A stretch of 64,000 nucleotides of DNA from Strongylocentrotus droebachiensis. Its lineage: Eukaryota > Echinodermata > Echinoidea > Camarodonta > Strongylocentrotidae. The notes beneath the pieces were generated by a model. The model saw nothing but the letters and a program-made list of their open reading frames with translations. It was not told where the DNA came from and did not search any database. Made by a program: the position numbers and the translations under genes. Shown in pieces: positions 33,346 to 45,860 of the stretch. How positions within the stretch are numbered: the stretch's first letter is position 1; every line of letters starts with the position of its first letter. The stretch lies in assembly GCA_035222895.1 (NCBI GenBank), contig JAVYIG010005345.1:62001-126000 (forward strand), read 5' to 3'.

Positions 33346-34075
33346 TGATTTTATTCGCCAAGCCTCCAACATACAACAATATAAAAGAGTAACATATCAA
33401 ATTAAGTCAGCTTGAACAGGATAACCCACAAAAGCTTGAGAGCTTCCAGTGGGAGGGAGAGACAAATAGCGGGTGTGTGTAGAGAGAGAGAGAGAGAGAG
33501 AGAAAAATGAGAGATAAAGCACTTTGATATTGGTGTTTATATGATGGAAAACTAGATCCGAATAGTCATCTAAATGATAACCTGCACTTGTCCCAATGCA
33601 TTAATATCATCTGAGATGCTTTTAGATGAAGAGAGCCATTAAACCGAAACTCAAAACAATGATGAATGAAGCTTCTCTATTCAGGCTGGCATAGATAAAT
33701 AGAATCCAGCTTTTTACAGTTACGTACGATGGCTGCCATGCACAGTTGAAATACCTGGATTTACGTAGACATTTTCTAAATATAAAAATAAAGATTATAT
33801 AGATATCTTCAAGGTCTAATGTGACAGCTAAAATCAAGGTCCTGATTGCCTGACGAGGCACTATTCAATCTGCAGCATGTTGTACTATCATAATCATTTG
33901 AATATTGTGGTCGCTGCAGTCTGACTGCTAAACATAGTTATATATTGTTTATGTAAAGCAGATCTATAGCGATTTGTGTGATTAAGAAAACAATGCTATA
34001 CTGAAAAGGATATTTTGAGAAGCATTTTCGGATGGTAGACCAAGCAAAACTTAGTGGCTCAAAAATCTGTTATGG

Positions 34076-34165
34076 AAGAAGAAGAAAAAAAGAAATAAAA
34101 AAGAAGAAGTGGAAGAAAAAAGAAGAACAAGAAGAAGAAATAGTGGAGGAAAAAAATAAAGGGAA
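34076..34165. repeat. GAA-rich tract
   Basis: Purine tract rich in AAGAAGAA; the 103-codon Lys/Glu frame across it is compositional. Confidence 0.8.
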
Positions 34166-34727
34166 ACAACTTGCAGCTGGGTCATCAAAAAGGTGCATGA
34201 GTATCACAGACGAAAAAGCTTACAATACGATAGGAAAGGGATCAGGAAAACAAATCTACAATTATGACCTAAAACAAAAGACACATCACAATTGCAAGGA
34301 CCTGCAGAAACCCCCTCCATCTCCCCGTAAGTCGGAAACCTAATCGACGTAAAATTCCTTTGAACGATCTTTCTCTGAGGCGAGCCAATCAAATGTTGCC
34401 ACATTGGTGTGAAGTTGCCGGCAGATATTATTATCGACAGGAGTTATTCTCATTCTTGCACTATTGCATGGAAGATATAGGTTGAAGGAAATGGGATGAT
34501 AAAACAGATATCCATGTATTTCTAGCGATCCCAGCGGCATAACTAATCACCGGTTATTAGTCGAGACACCTGTCCTCTTAAAGGTTTGAGGTATCAGTTG
34601 CTGTGAGCCGGGAGGGCGTTACATCACCATCCTTTAAGATAAAGTCGAGTTCTAGCTGGGCCATGTTCTATAAAGATTCGTGGCCGATTCAAATAAATCA
34701 CAACTTGAAATTAATCGCAACTGTGTA

Positions 34728-34930
34728 CTTAAAGATAAAGTTGAGTTCTGGTCATGCAATTGCATTGTTAAATAAAAGGTGCGGAATCAATCAGAAAAAT
34801 TTAATAATTTAGCATGTAAGTATTGGTGTGTACTGCAATGTTCTGGAATCATCAAAGTAATAAGGAATTTGGCCAGTCTTGGTAAAAGTAACAAGCACCG
34901 ACACAAAAAGATGTACATGTGACTACACAA
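34728..34930. repeat. Interspersed TTAAAGATAAA repeat, copy 1
   Basis: Starts TTAAAGATAAAGTTGAGTTC and continues with TGGTCATGCAATTGCATTG, a tract of GTGTACTGCAATGTTCTGGA, and ends near GTGACTAC. Copies at 35331-35495 (same strand) and, inverted, at 49430-49645 and 59684-59875. Confidence 0.6.
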
Positions 34931-35330
34931 ACATGAGGCATAAAAATTAGGTCCCCATTTTTAAGCTGTTACATGTCATATTTAAAAATATGAAGGCATT
35001 CGAGCAGCCATGCTTTTCAGGGAACATTTTTTCTCTGATGTTCTTCCTCACTTGAATAATAACAATGAAAATGCTCACAAATGAATTTTCACCCGATCTC
35101 CCCACAATTCAACCTTCTCTTTAAGAGATAGGAGTTGCAATTAATTACATGTTGCGATTGATTCCAACTAATCACAATTTTGGGGATTGCAAAGTGAAAG
35201 GAATAATTGAGAGAAGTTGATTTTGTAGTACATACATGTACAAATATTTGTGAATTTTGGGGTTTTGAAATGATTACCGGTAACAAAATTAACTAAAATC
35301 TTCCTGAAAAATCATGTCGTGAAAAGCATT

Positions 35331-35495
35331 AAAGATAAAGATCACTTATGGTCATGGGATTGCATTGTGAAAGAAACGTTGTAGAGTCGATCAGAAAAGG
35401 TTGATCATCTAGCATATAAGTATTGGAGTGTACTGCAAGGTTCTGGAATCATAAAGTTGAAGCACTGTACACAGAAAGATGAATATGGGACTACG
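35331..35495. repeat. Interspersed TTAAAGATAAA repeat, copy 2
   Basis: Shares TTAAAGATAAAG, GGTCATGGGATTGCATTGTG, GTGTACTGCAAGGTTCTGGA and terminal ATATGGGACTAC with the other copies. Confidence 0.6.
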
Positions 35496-35865
35496 CGACA
35501 CGTGCGCAATATCTATCAGGCCCAAATAGATACATTACTTTACCAAATATATCAATTAGTAGGTGGTTTTTCGGCAAAATTTGTATCACTACGTATTATT
35601 CAAAACATATTCTGTCACATGACTGGTAATAAGAGCTTCCATTTCATTTTTTGAGATGGGGCATTTCCAAAACTGGTCTTTACCTTTAAACTAAAAAAAT
35701 GGTATATATGAGAATACACAAAAATGTGGAACAAAAACTGGTCCAAATTCGAATTAGATGTATTTCTCATCATCTTTCTATTAGGAAGAAAATTGAAAAA
35801 TAGTCCTTTTCAGGGGACATTTCTAGAGTGATACCCTTCCACACTGACATCAAAGGGATATGACG

Positions 35866-36012
35866 GCGCGGCTCAGTAGTAGAGAAGAGGCCTCGTAACC
35901 GGAAGGTCCGGGTATAAAACATTGTTGAGGCGTTAGTGTCTAGTCCCTCAAAGAGGAATTAAAGCTGCCAGCCCTTTGGTCAGTTACTAACAAGCATACA
36001 CATGCTTTCTTA
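35866..36012 (+). mobile_element. tRNA-derived SINE, family B, copy 1
   Basis: Head GCGCGGCTCAGTAGTAGAGA with a CTCGTAA loop (Thr-like anticodon CGT), a decayed B box GGTCCGGGTATAAA, and body GTTACTAACAAGCATACACA TGCTTTCTTAGCAGTCTGGT. It ends in an A-rich run. Confidence 0.68.
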
Positions 36013-36195
36013 GCAGTCTGGTAAAAAACAAAACAAAAAACTCAACCTTCTCTTTAAACTCTATTAAAATGAACACCCTTCTGGCATTTCACAAACTTTT
36101 CTCTCCTCCAATTATTCTGTTCCCCTTTCCAAATATTTTGATGGGCACTTCCTCTATTCCCGATTATATGTTTTGACAATTAGTTCTTTCCAGGA

Positions 36196-36490
36196 ATTCC
36201 GCTTTGTGTCTGAATGAAGAAGAGGAAGCAGAAGTTTTTTTCCCATACTCAAAACACCTGCCGTCTGAATCAATTTTTTTCTTCATGAAAATCTTTATAG
36301 AAGTGTTGCGGTCTAGTGGATGTGTCACTGAATGAAGAAGGGAAAGTAGAAGTTTGTTTTTCCTTACTCAAAGCACCTGCCATATCTGAATTATTTTTTT
36401 CTTCATAGAAATCTTTATAGAGGTGTTGTGGTCTAGTGGATACGTCATCAGACTGTTGATCACATTGTTTGCGGTTTGAACTGCATATAC
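36196..36490 (+). repeat. Two-copy tandem repeat including a SINE-like tRNA head
   Basis: Units of about 120 bp (36196-36316 and 36317-36440) share GAATGAAGAAG, CTCAAAACACCTGCC and AATCTTTATAGA.GTGTTG. The segment GTGTTGTGGTCTAGTGGATACG to about 36470 resembles a tRNA-derived SINE head, with TGCGGTTTGAACTGC in place of the B box. Confidence 0.55.
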
Positions 36491-37828
36491 CGAGATTTTC
36501 ATGGTCGCAGCTACCATTGTATGGCCTTAGGCACTATTTGAATTTTTTTGGGAGCACCGATAAATTTGATATTTTAATTTCTCTAAATCCTTCGCGTTTT
36601 AGAAACCAAATTGTTCAAAGTTGCTTATTCTAACACAAAGTTTCACGATGGTAATGCAAATTTTAGATTTCATAATCCAATCCTGTTGAAATATTACCAA
36701 AACTTTGTATTACCTTTAACTTGGCAAAGAAGGTTTTAAAGAGTTGACAAAACATTTCCAGAGTCTGCAATAGGTTAGTGACACAAGTTACAATAAAGGA
36801 GCGGTAATAAATACCCTGGAAGAAAGATATTTAAGAGTTAAAGTATATTGTACTTCTTTATAGCATCGCCTTTAGTAGACATGGTAGGATTAATGATGCA
36901 AACTGGAAAGGCAAAAATCTTTTCGTTGGGTGGAATAACAGCTCCTTTTATGACCAGGGAGTCCATCTAACAAATCATCCATAACAATAAAATCTAAACA
37001 AGACTCCACTATGTTATATGCACTTAGTTCTGCTGAGCTAATGGTAGTGTTCACATGCAGGGTTAATGATAATTTGACTACAGTAGTGTGAACACTGACG
37101 ACACTATTGTTTCATGATATACAGTATTGTAAATGATTTTGAATTGAAAAAAAAAAAATTGTTTTTGTTGGTAAAGTTGTCATGGTTACATCATAAACAC
37201 CATGTAATTACTTGATGTAATCCTGGAAAGTCTTTCTACAATTCACTTTCTCCACCATGGAAAAATGTTGCTCAGACAGCTAGATATGTACTTTGTTCAT
37301 AAACAAAATTTGTTTTTATAAAAGCATTGTTTTTACAAAACGTTAGTTTTGATCATCAGATTCATAATATTTAATCAACTGTGGCAAAAGTTATATAATG
37401 ATTAAACAAGGTGAATTTCACAGCAAACGATTTGTTTTCCTTTCGTGATTGGAGGAGTAATCATATAAAGGTGTTACAACTAATCGATGCAGATAATAAG
37501 CACTTTTGTTGGATTGATGCAAACTGGAAAAGCCAAACAACAACAAAATCTTAACAAATTTAATTTAACTAAAAGAGTAGCCCTGTACCTAGTTTTAATC
37601 TGAAGAAAAAAATCCTTTAAAAGAATTCTCAGTTGAAGAGAAGTTTGTAGGGTGAAAGGAAGTAAGAGAAAGGGGAAAAGAAGGTAATATGCACTGAAAA
37701 TCCAATAAGAACGATTGCCACAGACATGATCGGTTAGAACAAAACCCCTTAATGGCGCTCTTACCTCAGAAATAGGACACACAGGTTTCAAGTTGTTCTA
37801 TTTATCATCCTCTCGTTGAAAAAGGCTT

Positions 37829-38080
37829 TTGCCCCCTATAAATAGATGCCTGCCGGATTTGTAATACATCTTTTCTGGGGGAAAGTTACACTTTTGGCAA
37901 TGGTACTTCAAATTTCTTACAACTTGGTAATTAAAGAATTTCATTTAGGAGGCTTATGTCCCCTACAAATTTATGCCTTCCAGTTATTTTTGATACATAC
38001 ATCCATCCTTGGGGGAAAAGTTACACATTTTTTAAAGATACTTCAACATTTTATAACGACTTGGCTCTTACATGCTTCAT
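37829..38080. repeat. Two-copy tandem repeat (~125 bp)
   Basis: Both units contain CCCCTA.AAAT..ATGCCT, TTGGGGGAAAAGTTACAC-like and GGTACTTCAA/GATACTTCAA blocks in order; diverged. Confidence 0.65.
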
Positions 38081-38194
38081 TCTTCAAAAAGAGCAAGCCA
38101 AGATGTATATCAAAATATGGACGGTGTATTCACTTTCATTATTATTTTTGAAAATGATCGGCCAATCAAAACTATCATTTGTAGAGCCTAGAAA

Positions 38195-38305
38195 AATTGA
38201 GATAGAGAGAAAGAGAGAAAGAGAGAGAGAGAGAGAGGGAGGGGGCAGAGAGAAAAAGAGAGAGAGAAAGAGAGAGGGAGAGAGAGAGAGAGAGAGAGAG
38301 AGGAA
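38195..38305. repeat. GA microsatellite
   Basis: GAGAGAAAGAGAG run of about 110 bp. Confidence 0.88.
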
Positions 38306-38884
38306 TTTAATAAAATATGGGGAAAAGCAATGGATGAAGAACATCAAGATTGAAAAGATTGTGCTGAGTATTAAACTGGTAAACATATCTTTAAGGAGTG
38401 AATATACATTTCATGGGGACCTTTGTCAATTCTACAAATGCAATCAGAAATTTTGCAAACATCTTTCGAAGTTCGTTAATTCTTGTATCAAATAAATTTG
38501 TATTCAAGACAGGATTTTCACCTGAAGGCATGTTTAAATAACATGTGGCATTATCAGAATTATCATAACATATTTTGAGGCATAATTTTGGTGAACCTTC
38601 ATTCGAGTTTAGGTGCTTAATCAAAGTCAATGCACATCTCAAAAACAATCAATATCTCTATGGCACTCCTGGAAAAATCATTAAATGTTATCAGAGCATA
38701 TGCTAGTCTGTTTAAACATCTAAAATAAAACGATTAGGACTGTTCATCCTACGTCACTGTGAAAGGAACTGTCTTATTAGTTATTGAAAAAGGTTGCTGA
38801 ACCCGACTGAATTGTGAAAGAAACTGTTTATTTGTTTTTGACAAAGGTTGTTGAACCTGCTGACGATTGAATTCAATTGGATGA

Positions 38885-39770
38885 GAGCACATCTTAAGAG
38901 ACTAGTTTAGGTATGCTGAAATCATTAACATAACTCAGCTTAGACAGTGAAAAAAGAAAGATGTGCCACCCCCTTTATATATTGGAGTATGTTTAATCGA
39001 TAGTAGCTGGCAATACATGCATGATATGTGAGAATGTTGGCAATATTTGAACAGACTTCTCAGAAATAGGAGCTTTCCAATGATTGTATTAAGGCAATAA
39101 TTACTTCAGAAAAATAAAGACATTGTACTCTTAAATTCCCACTTAAAGGACACGTTAATATGTGCTGAACTCATTTTCTTCATAAACACTACTTGCTGTA
39201 GTCTATGATACTGTTGATACAAGGATAGAAAAGATGTGTACCACCTGTTTATACTAGTCTACATTTAATCTTTCAAAGATGACAATGCCAGCAAGACTTT
39301 CAGCTACGTGTGAACAGACCCACAATACACATTTGGGAGATTTTCAATAATTGTATTAAGTCAACAGTTACTTCAGAGAAATAAATATATTCTACTCTTA
39401 AAATACACACTTAGGGACATTTTAAGATGTGCTGAACTCATTTAGTTCATAAACAAAAAATAGATGAAAAAGAAATGTGTAACACCTGTTTATACTAGTC
39501 TACATTTTTCAATTCAATTCAATTTTATCTCTTTAAAAACACATCAAAAGATATACAAACAAATCAGTATAAATTAAACAATATAAATATAAAAAAATTC
39601 ATTAACATGGTACTGTGAAAGAAGGATGAAGGGTGGTGATTCAATAATCTTTCAAAGATGACAATGCCTCCAAGACTTTCGGCCATGTGGGAACGGACCC
39701 ACAATACACATTTGGGAGATTTTCAATAATTGTATTAAGTCAACAGTTACTTCAGAAACTACAAACAAAT
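38885..39770. repeat. Diverged ~240-bp tandem repeats
   Basis: Units share GTGCTGAACTCATTT, CACCTGTTTATACTAGTCTA, CAATACACATTTGGGAGATT and TTACTTCAGA.AAATA. The last unit is interrupted by an AT-rich insert (about 39505-39645). Confidence 0.7.
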
Positions 39771-40189
39771 CCTAAAAAGCATTAATCATCCTGTCTCCGT
39801 TTCTAAACGCGATGGATTGCCCTTTTCATCGAGGGCAGCACCGGGGCTCTTAAATTGCCATCGCCAATTTACCCTGATAAGTGGGATAAACGGGGAGTGC
39901 ATGTATGGTCCAAATTGGAGAGAGAGGGCTGGGGTAACGATTGATCGCTCACCGATGTCGGGTTTCATATCTCTCTCTTCGTTAAGGGTAGTCATGGGTC
40001 GTCGTGATGGATGAGGAATAGTGGAGGTTACGGTTTGACTCAATGGAATTGCTTTCCCCCGTTTTCACAGATATATCTTCAGAGAACCAAGAATCACTTT
40101 GCTTTTGTCGTGACCAATGGTTGCTCAAGAGCATGGCTTTAGTTCAGGGCCCCATTTCACAAATCTAGACTCTCGGCAGCTGAATTTTT

Positions 40190-40415
40190 TTTTGCAGTAG
40201 CCTCATCAAAGACCTGGAACAGCATCCCTCTTTCCATAAGGGAAATTACCTGTCTTGCAACTTTCAAAAGCTCCCTCAAAACTTACCTTTTCCTTATGTG
40301 ATCTATTTCCTGTGAGACTGTACATTTTTTGTCCTTTTTTCAAATATTTGTATTTGTAAGCGCTATGGTACTTATTGTTTTAAGTGGTCCTAAATATCTA
40401 ATATTATTATTAGCA
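40190..40415 (+). pseudogene. CR1/L2-like LINE 3' fragment
   Basis: The plus strand reads SSKTWNSIPLSIREITCLAT, then FKSSLKTYLFLM and a stop. This resembles the C-terminus of the LINE at 15.7 kb (WNNLPLQIRNASSVNSFKTM, then LKTHLF). It is followed by AAGCGCTATGGTACTT and an (ATT)n-like tail near 40400. It is severely 5'-truncated and lies in the large receptor intron. Confidence 0.7.
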
Positions 40416-40419
40416 TCAT

Positions 40420-40548
40420 CACAAAATTGACAATTTTTGTTTATTATAAGCTAGTGAAATCCTTGCTTGTGATTGGTTATCGGCAGATTTTTCACTGAAT
40501 TTTGTCACTTGTCATTGAAAAAAGGCTTTGTGAAAAGACTCCCAGGAC
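40420..40548. mobile_element. GTTTCACAAA-type MITE, left-truncated copy
   Basis: Contains the family core CTAGTGAAATCCTTGCTTGT and the right end GGCTTTGTGAAAAGACTCCC. The left end is replaced by the LINE 3' fragment at 40190-40415. Confidence 0.6.
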
Positions 40549-41566
40549 TCGTACAAAAACAAATTATTTTAATTTACCCCATACCTATCCCCAAGAAACC
40601 TTGTATGCTATTAATGATTTCATATCTTATGAAGATAGCAAGATTTTTTGTTCTTTCAATTTGATTTACAAGTAACGGATACAAGAATGACTAAAATTAT
40701 AATATTGATTTGTGCAACTATGTAAATTAATAGCCCCCCGTACTATTAAAGATTTTGGGAGAGGTACAGTAACAAAATTTCAAAACATCCAACTTTTTTG
40801 TCTTCTTCCAGTTATTGTATATTTCAAGATGATTTACAGGAAATGGATAGAGAAATAAATTCTACTAGATATAATTTTTGTCATTATTCAATTTTATCCA
40901 CCTCCCCTTAAGGTCCCATTTAACATTTTGGGAGAGGTACAGTAACAAAACTTTGGAGCATCCCAAATCCTTGGATCCAAGATGACTGATACGACAACAA
41001 TCAATAAATCAATGCCAAGCTGTTCCCCAAAGTGAAACATATGCATTGTACATTTTCCAAGACCTCTTTCTGAGGAAATATCTCATTAGTATGGATGGCA
41101 ACAAATGTGACCGAAAAGAGGACATTTTCTTGACAATATACAGTGATCTTTCCACCAAAACTTTTCTAATTATTCAACCCCTTTCCTTCCTTCTATCCAG
41201 ATAAAATATATTTCCATGCATTTGTATATCTCTCAATCGTACGATACATTCAGTAAACAACTGAATTATTTGTACCCTTACACAAAAAACATCTCACTCA
41301 CAAGGGGTATGAATAATTTACTTGTAACTGTACCCCTGCGACAATTTCTCCTCAGTAATTCTTTACATGAACTGAATTCCTAACTTCAATCCTGGATGAT
41401 CACCCTTCCCCTATAGTGTTGATAAAACTAAGCCAAGAGCAATTGTCACCACCGTAGCAAATGTTGGATCATCCCCTAGACCTCCACACCCTAATCCTCT
41501 CGCTAGACCAAACAGAAAACCAAATTTTTACTCATCCCTTACCCTCTCTTTTCCACGAAATACAAC

Positions 41567-41879
41567 CTGGGGAGTGTTTCACAAGGTTCCTAAGTCAAAC
41601 TTAACTCTAAGTTGGACTTAAATATTATGGCGAGCCATTTGTAGCCTTAAAATGAAATATATTAAAATACAAAAATTCAAGTATTTTAGACTTTTCATAA
41701 ATTACACATCAAGAACATAACATCTTCTTGATAATAGAAAATATGAATGATTTGAATTAACATTTTATGACTTCTAAAATAACTTCTACAAAATATTTTC
41801 AAAGATGCTTATGGCTTTCCATAATTTTAAAGTCCAACTTAAAGATAAGTTCAACTTAGGATCTTTGTAATACACCCTG
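41567..41879. mobile_element. Foldback MITE, diverged copy of 59207-59511
   Basis: Starts CTGGGGAGTGTTTCACAAGG and ends in a decayed complement (TTTGTAATACACCCTGG). The inner arm AACTTAACTCTAAGTTGGAC is shared. It lies within the 17.9-kb receptor intron. Confidence 0.7.
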
Positions 41880-42217
41880 GATCAATGTTGCCAAGGCCAT
41901 TTTCATTCTTCTTTTGCTATTCTAACCCGGCAAGAATCAAATCTCAAGTCCTCCTATCTCTCTATCCAAATAATTTATTTTCCCCAGGTCTCGTTCTCCT
42001 TTTTATTCTATATTTGAATCCAAGAATCAAATGTTTCCAATTTTGGCGTCCTCTCTTTGATATCGCGCTTTCCTGGGGTAATGGAAAATCAATCGAGGAA
42101 CTTAGACAGATCAGAGACAACCCCTACATTGAAAGCTTGTCCACATTGGCAAAGAACTTCAGTCCCTCCACACTTTGTGAGAAAACAAAGGGCATATCAT
42201 CTTTTGGGACAACCCCA

Positions 42218-42218
42218 G

Positions 42219-42250
<32 letters not shown>

Positions 42251-42441
42251 TGTCTTCTTTACCCAGGGTAGCCTCATCAGTATACATACTGTTCTCCCTG
42301 AGGGCCCTGCAATCATATCATATCGGCTTTAACCGAGCTACCATGAAAAGGAGCTCAAGCATTCTAGGAATTTCTTCCTACCAGGTACTCATTTACCTCA
42401 CCTGGGTGGAGTGTGGCAAATGCAGATTAATGTCTTGCCAA
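42218..42441 (-). mobile_element. SINE family A relative, head missing
   Basis: Read on the minus strand: CAAGACATTAATCTGCATTT, CACCCAGGTGAGGTAAATGA and an (ATT)n tail at 42220-42248. The tRNA-like head is absent. Confidence 0.65.
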
Positions 42442-42544
42442 AGGTTGTTTGTTATTGTTATTTGGGCTAATCCAAGGTATTTTGGTTATTTGAGCTCCCG
42501 AACATGGATTGTGTAGTTCTGAACATAAAGCTACTTCAATTTTG

Positions 42545-42815
42545 GTTGTACGTGATCGAGGGGATACGCCCCCAGACTGTTGATCACAAGGTTTCTCGGT
42601 TCAAGTCCCAAAACGGCACTAATGTCCTTCAGCAAGACATCGATCCATATTTGCCACACTCCACCCAGGTGAAGTAAATGGGGACCTGGTAGGAATTCAA
42701 TCCTTGAAACGCAAATCATGTGACAGCTGCTCTGCTAAAGCCAGGGTAATTATGCTGCATTATTGTAGAGCGCTTAGAGACTTCTGATAAAGTAAGTGTT
42801 AGGCGCTATATGATA
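42545..42815 (+). mobile_element. tRNA-derived SINE, family A, diverged copy
   Basis: The head has GGTTCAAGTCCC, the body CACTCCACCCAGGTGAAGTA and GCTAAAGCCAGGGTAATTAT. The 3' end departs from the other copies with GTTAGGCGCTATATGATAAG. Confidence 0.7.
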
Positions 42816-43403
42816 AGCAAATATAATTGCTCTTGTGACAATTGCTCTGCGTCAATTTTGCAAATAAAGCAAATTCTTAACTTCGACCCTTGACCCAGGG
42901 AAATTACATAAAGATGTCTTGCCAACTGACTGATCTCTGAAGGGGTGTGCACCACATAGATGGAGTAACAGAGCACCCATTAGCAGCAGTGGGAACGGGA
43001 CATACATCATGATACATGCGGAATACGTTGCACTCTGAATGTCAAGATTAATCAAGATTATTGCATGGAACGTACTTCAAGGCCAGTGGTTATGAACGAT
43101 ATATAGGAATTGAACCTCTAAGCATATGCTGGAGGGTAAAGAGATGAAGAAAGGGAGGGAGGGACGGAGGGAGGGAGGGAGGGGGTAGATGATGGGACCG
43201 GTAGGGATAACAGAGATAAGGACAGTGGTTATGAACAATATATAAGAATTGAACCTCTAAGTATGCTAGAGAGGGAAGAAATGAAGGGAGGGTGGGAGTA
43301 GATAATGGGGCCGGCAAGGGGATAACAAGAGTAACTTTCTATGTTAAGATTAATCAAGATTATTGCGTGGAACGTACTTCAAGGCCAGTGGTTATGAACA
43401 ATA

Positions 43404-44399
43404 CCGTGTGTCTCAAAAAAAACGTAACACTTTTGAAATGGTTGCCAAATTGAGCATATATAATTTTATGAAAAAATGTTGATATGTATGGAAAGCTAAA
43501 GGACCAACCTTTCATATGATATGAAAAAATTGAAAAAAAAATCATGCTTCGATGAACAGTGTTCACTTAAGTTAGAGGTATGAAAATGGGCCTGCGCAGG
43601 ATTTTTCCTTCCAATTTTGGACAGGTAAGTTACTTTTAGCATACAAAATAAGTTTGATATGAGATATTCATGATCGATGGATTAAGAGTTAAAAGGATGT
43701 TTTGAATACCAGTCCTTTCTCTCTGTCATTTATCAATCCCCAAACACCACCCCTGCCACACACACACACACACACACACACCAACTTCCACTCCCATCTT
43801 ATTGTATCATTGATCTGGTAGATGTGAACAGGATGAAGGAAGAATGGGAAAATGTTAAATTGAAATACCGTATTCAAAATCATAATTGACATTATGCAAC
43901 CCACTCTCCTCCCCCCCACAACCTTTTCCCATCCCATCACCTACCCCTTGCCTTTTCTTTATCAGTTTTCTTCCGTAAGTTTGGTGGATCATCAATCACA
44001 TTTTATTCAGGTTTTATGAATGACCCAAACATGTAATAGCTAAGTACATCATTCATTATGCATTGAAAATACCAGAATTCGAGGTATTCAAAATATCCTT
44101 TTGATTCAAAATATCCTTTTGATCCATCGATCATGAATATCTCATATCGACCTTATTTTGTAAGTTACAAGTAATTTACCTGTCCAAAATTGGAAGGAAA
44201 AATCCTGCGCAGGCCCATTTTCATACCTCTAACTTAAGTGAACACTGTCCATCGAAGCATGATTTTTTTTTAATTTTTTCATATCATATGAAAGGTTGGT
44301 CCTTTAGCTTTCCATACATATAGACATTTTTTCATAAAATTATATATGCTCAATTTGGCAACCATTTCAAAAGTGTTACGTTTTTTTTGAGACACACGG
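43404..44399. mobile_element. TA-flanked mariner-like element with ~300-bp inverted repeats
   Basis: A 996-bp insertion starts CCGTGTGTCTC and ends GAGACACACGG, each abutting a TA (43402-43403; 44400-44401). Long arms of about 300 bp (to ~43711 and from ~44085) are nearly complementary, including ATGGGCCTGCGCAGGATTTT. The short middle has a (CA)n run at 43759-43782 and no credible transposase frame. TA target and TIRs suggest a non-autonomous Tc1/mariner-type element. The host repeat unit GTTATGAACAATATATAAG is present intact nearby at 43228, showing the empty site. Confidence 0.85.
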
Positions 44400-45089
44400 T
44401 ATATAAGAATTGAACCTCTAAGCATATGCTGGAGGGGGAAGAGATGAGGGGAGAAAGGAAGTGGGTAAATGACAAGGCTGGAGGGGATAATCGGGATAAT
44501 TTTTTATTTTAAGATTAATGAAGATTATTCAACAGAACGTATTACAAGGCCAGTGGTTATAAACCATATATAACAGTTTAATCTCTAAGTATATGCTGGA
44601 GGGGTAAAGATGAATGATGGGATAGAGTGGATAAACAAATGGTTAGGCAGGGGATAATGGGAATATTTTTCTATGTTAAGATTAATGACGATTATATTCC
44701 AATATATGTATTGCAAGACCAGTTTTTAAGATTGGCAAAAGGGGACAGGGGGGAGGGGGATAGATGAAGATAGGGAGGGGAAGATGATGAGGCATGGGGT
44801 GGAGAATAACTGGTGGGGACATTTTGAGATTAATCCAGATTATTGCATGCAACAGACTCCAAGGCCAACGGCCATAGACAAAATACATACAAGTTGAATA
44901 TCTGATGCGGACATGTTGAGAATAATCCAGAATATGGCATGGAATGGACTCCAAGATGATGAGGAATGGGGTAGAGGATAACTGATGGGGCATGTTGAGA
45001 TTAGTCCAGATTATTGCGAGGAATAGACTCCAAGGCCAACGGTCATAGACAAGTACATACAAGTTGAATATCTGATGGGGACATGTTAA

Positions 45090-45278
45090 AGCCTGTCTGT
45101 ACTAGTTTGGCCAGGAGGGATTAGACCACCCAGCAAGGTCACTGAAAGGTGGCTATCTCATCAACTCAGCTCTCAATTAACATAAGAATAAGAAAAAGAG
45201 GATCATGGGGGACCAACGGGCACCGCTTTGGCATTTTTTTCTATATAGAGGGAGCGAGTAGCTTAGTACAGTGGGGCT
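45090..45278. mobile_element. TTAA-flanked MITE, copy 4
   Basis: A 189-bp copy between TTAA at 45086-45089 and 45279-45282. It begins AGCCTGTCTGTACTAGTTTG and ends in the inverted counterpart ...GTACAGTGGGGCT. It sits inside the 43-45 kb tandem-repeat region. Confidence 0.75.
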
Positions 45279-45471
45279 TTAAGATTTATCCATATTATTG
45301 CAAGGAACGGACTTCAAGGCCAACGGTCATAGACAATACAAACAAGTTGAATATCTAGACGTGTGAGCTCATATATGCCTTCATCATTACAGAGTCGCAG
45401 ATTTGTACAGTAACAAAATAACAAGTTCAAAGTCACAGCAGCAACTTCCGACACACACATCCAGTAAATTA

Positions 45472-45860
45472 GTACCATCACCGTTTTTCTTCGACTTCCA
45501 AATGGCAAAACCATGCAGGTCCCTTGATGTCGGAAAAGCCCTGCATTTTTTATGATCTTTTAATCAAGGTGACAATATGCCACGTCATGTTCAAAAGTTC
45601 GAGCAAATTCGGTTGATTCCCTAACCTTTACCTGACCCCAAAACCCTACCCAATCAAAGGCCCAAGAAGTTGTACTTTCAAGTTGATATTTCGATTAATA
45701 CCATCCCCGTTCTTCTCTGACTAGCAAATGACAAAACCATGCAGGACCCCTCGATGTAGGGGAAAGCACTGCATTTTTCAATGTTCTTTTAATCAAGAGG
45801 ACATATGCCATGCCATGTTCAGAAGTTCAAGCAAATTTTGTCTGATTCTACAAGTGCCTG
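45472..45860. repeat. Two-copy tandem duplication
   Basis: CAAAACCATGCAGG, CTGCATTTTT and TTCTTTTAATCAAG-type blocks recur at 45500-45620 and 45735-45850, a spacing of about 235 bp. No coding content is evident. Confidence 0.6.

Larger units (their letters stand above)
43045..45360. repeat. Degenerate tandem repeat region, AAGATTAATCAAGATTATTG units
   Basis: Units with AGATTAATCAAGATTATTGC, AAGGCCAGTGGTTATGAACA and GAATTGAACCTCTAAG start near 43045, 43347, 44512, 44680, 44827, 44930, 45000 and 45283. They include GGAGGGAGGG-rich stretches. The array is interrupted by the 43404-44399 element and by TTAA MITE copy 4. Later units are shorter and diverged. Confidence 0.75.

Noticed and set aside
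32950-33400. Ser/Leu-rich or Arg/Glu-rich frames of 140-148 codons
   Set aside because: GA/CT microsatellite translations on opposite strands.
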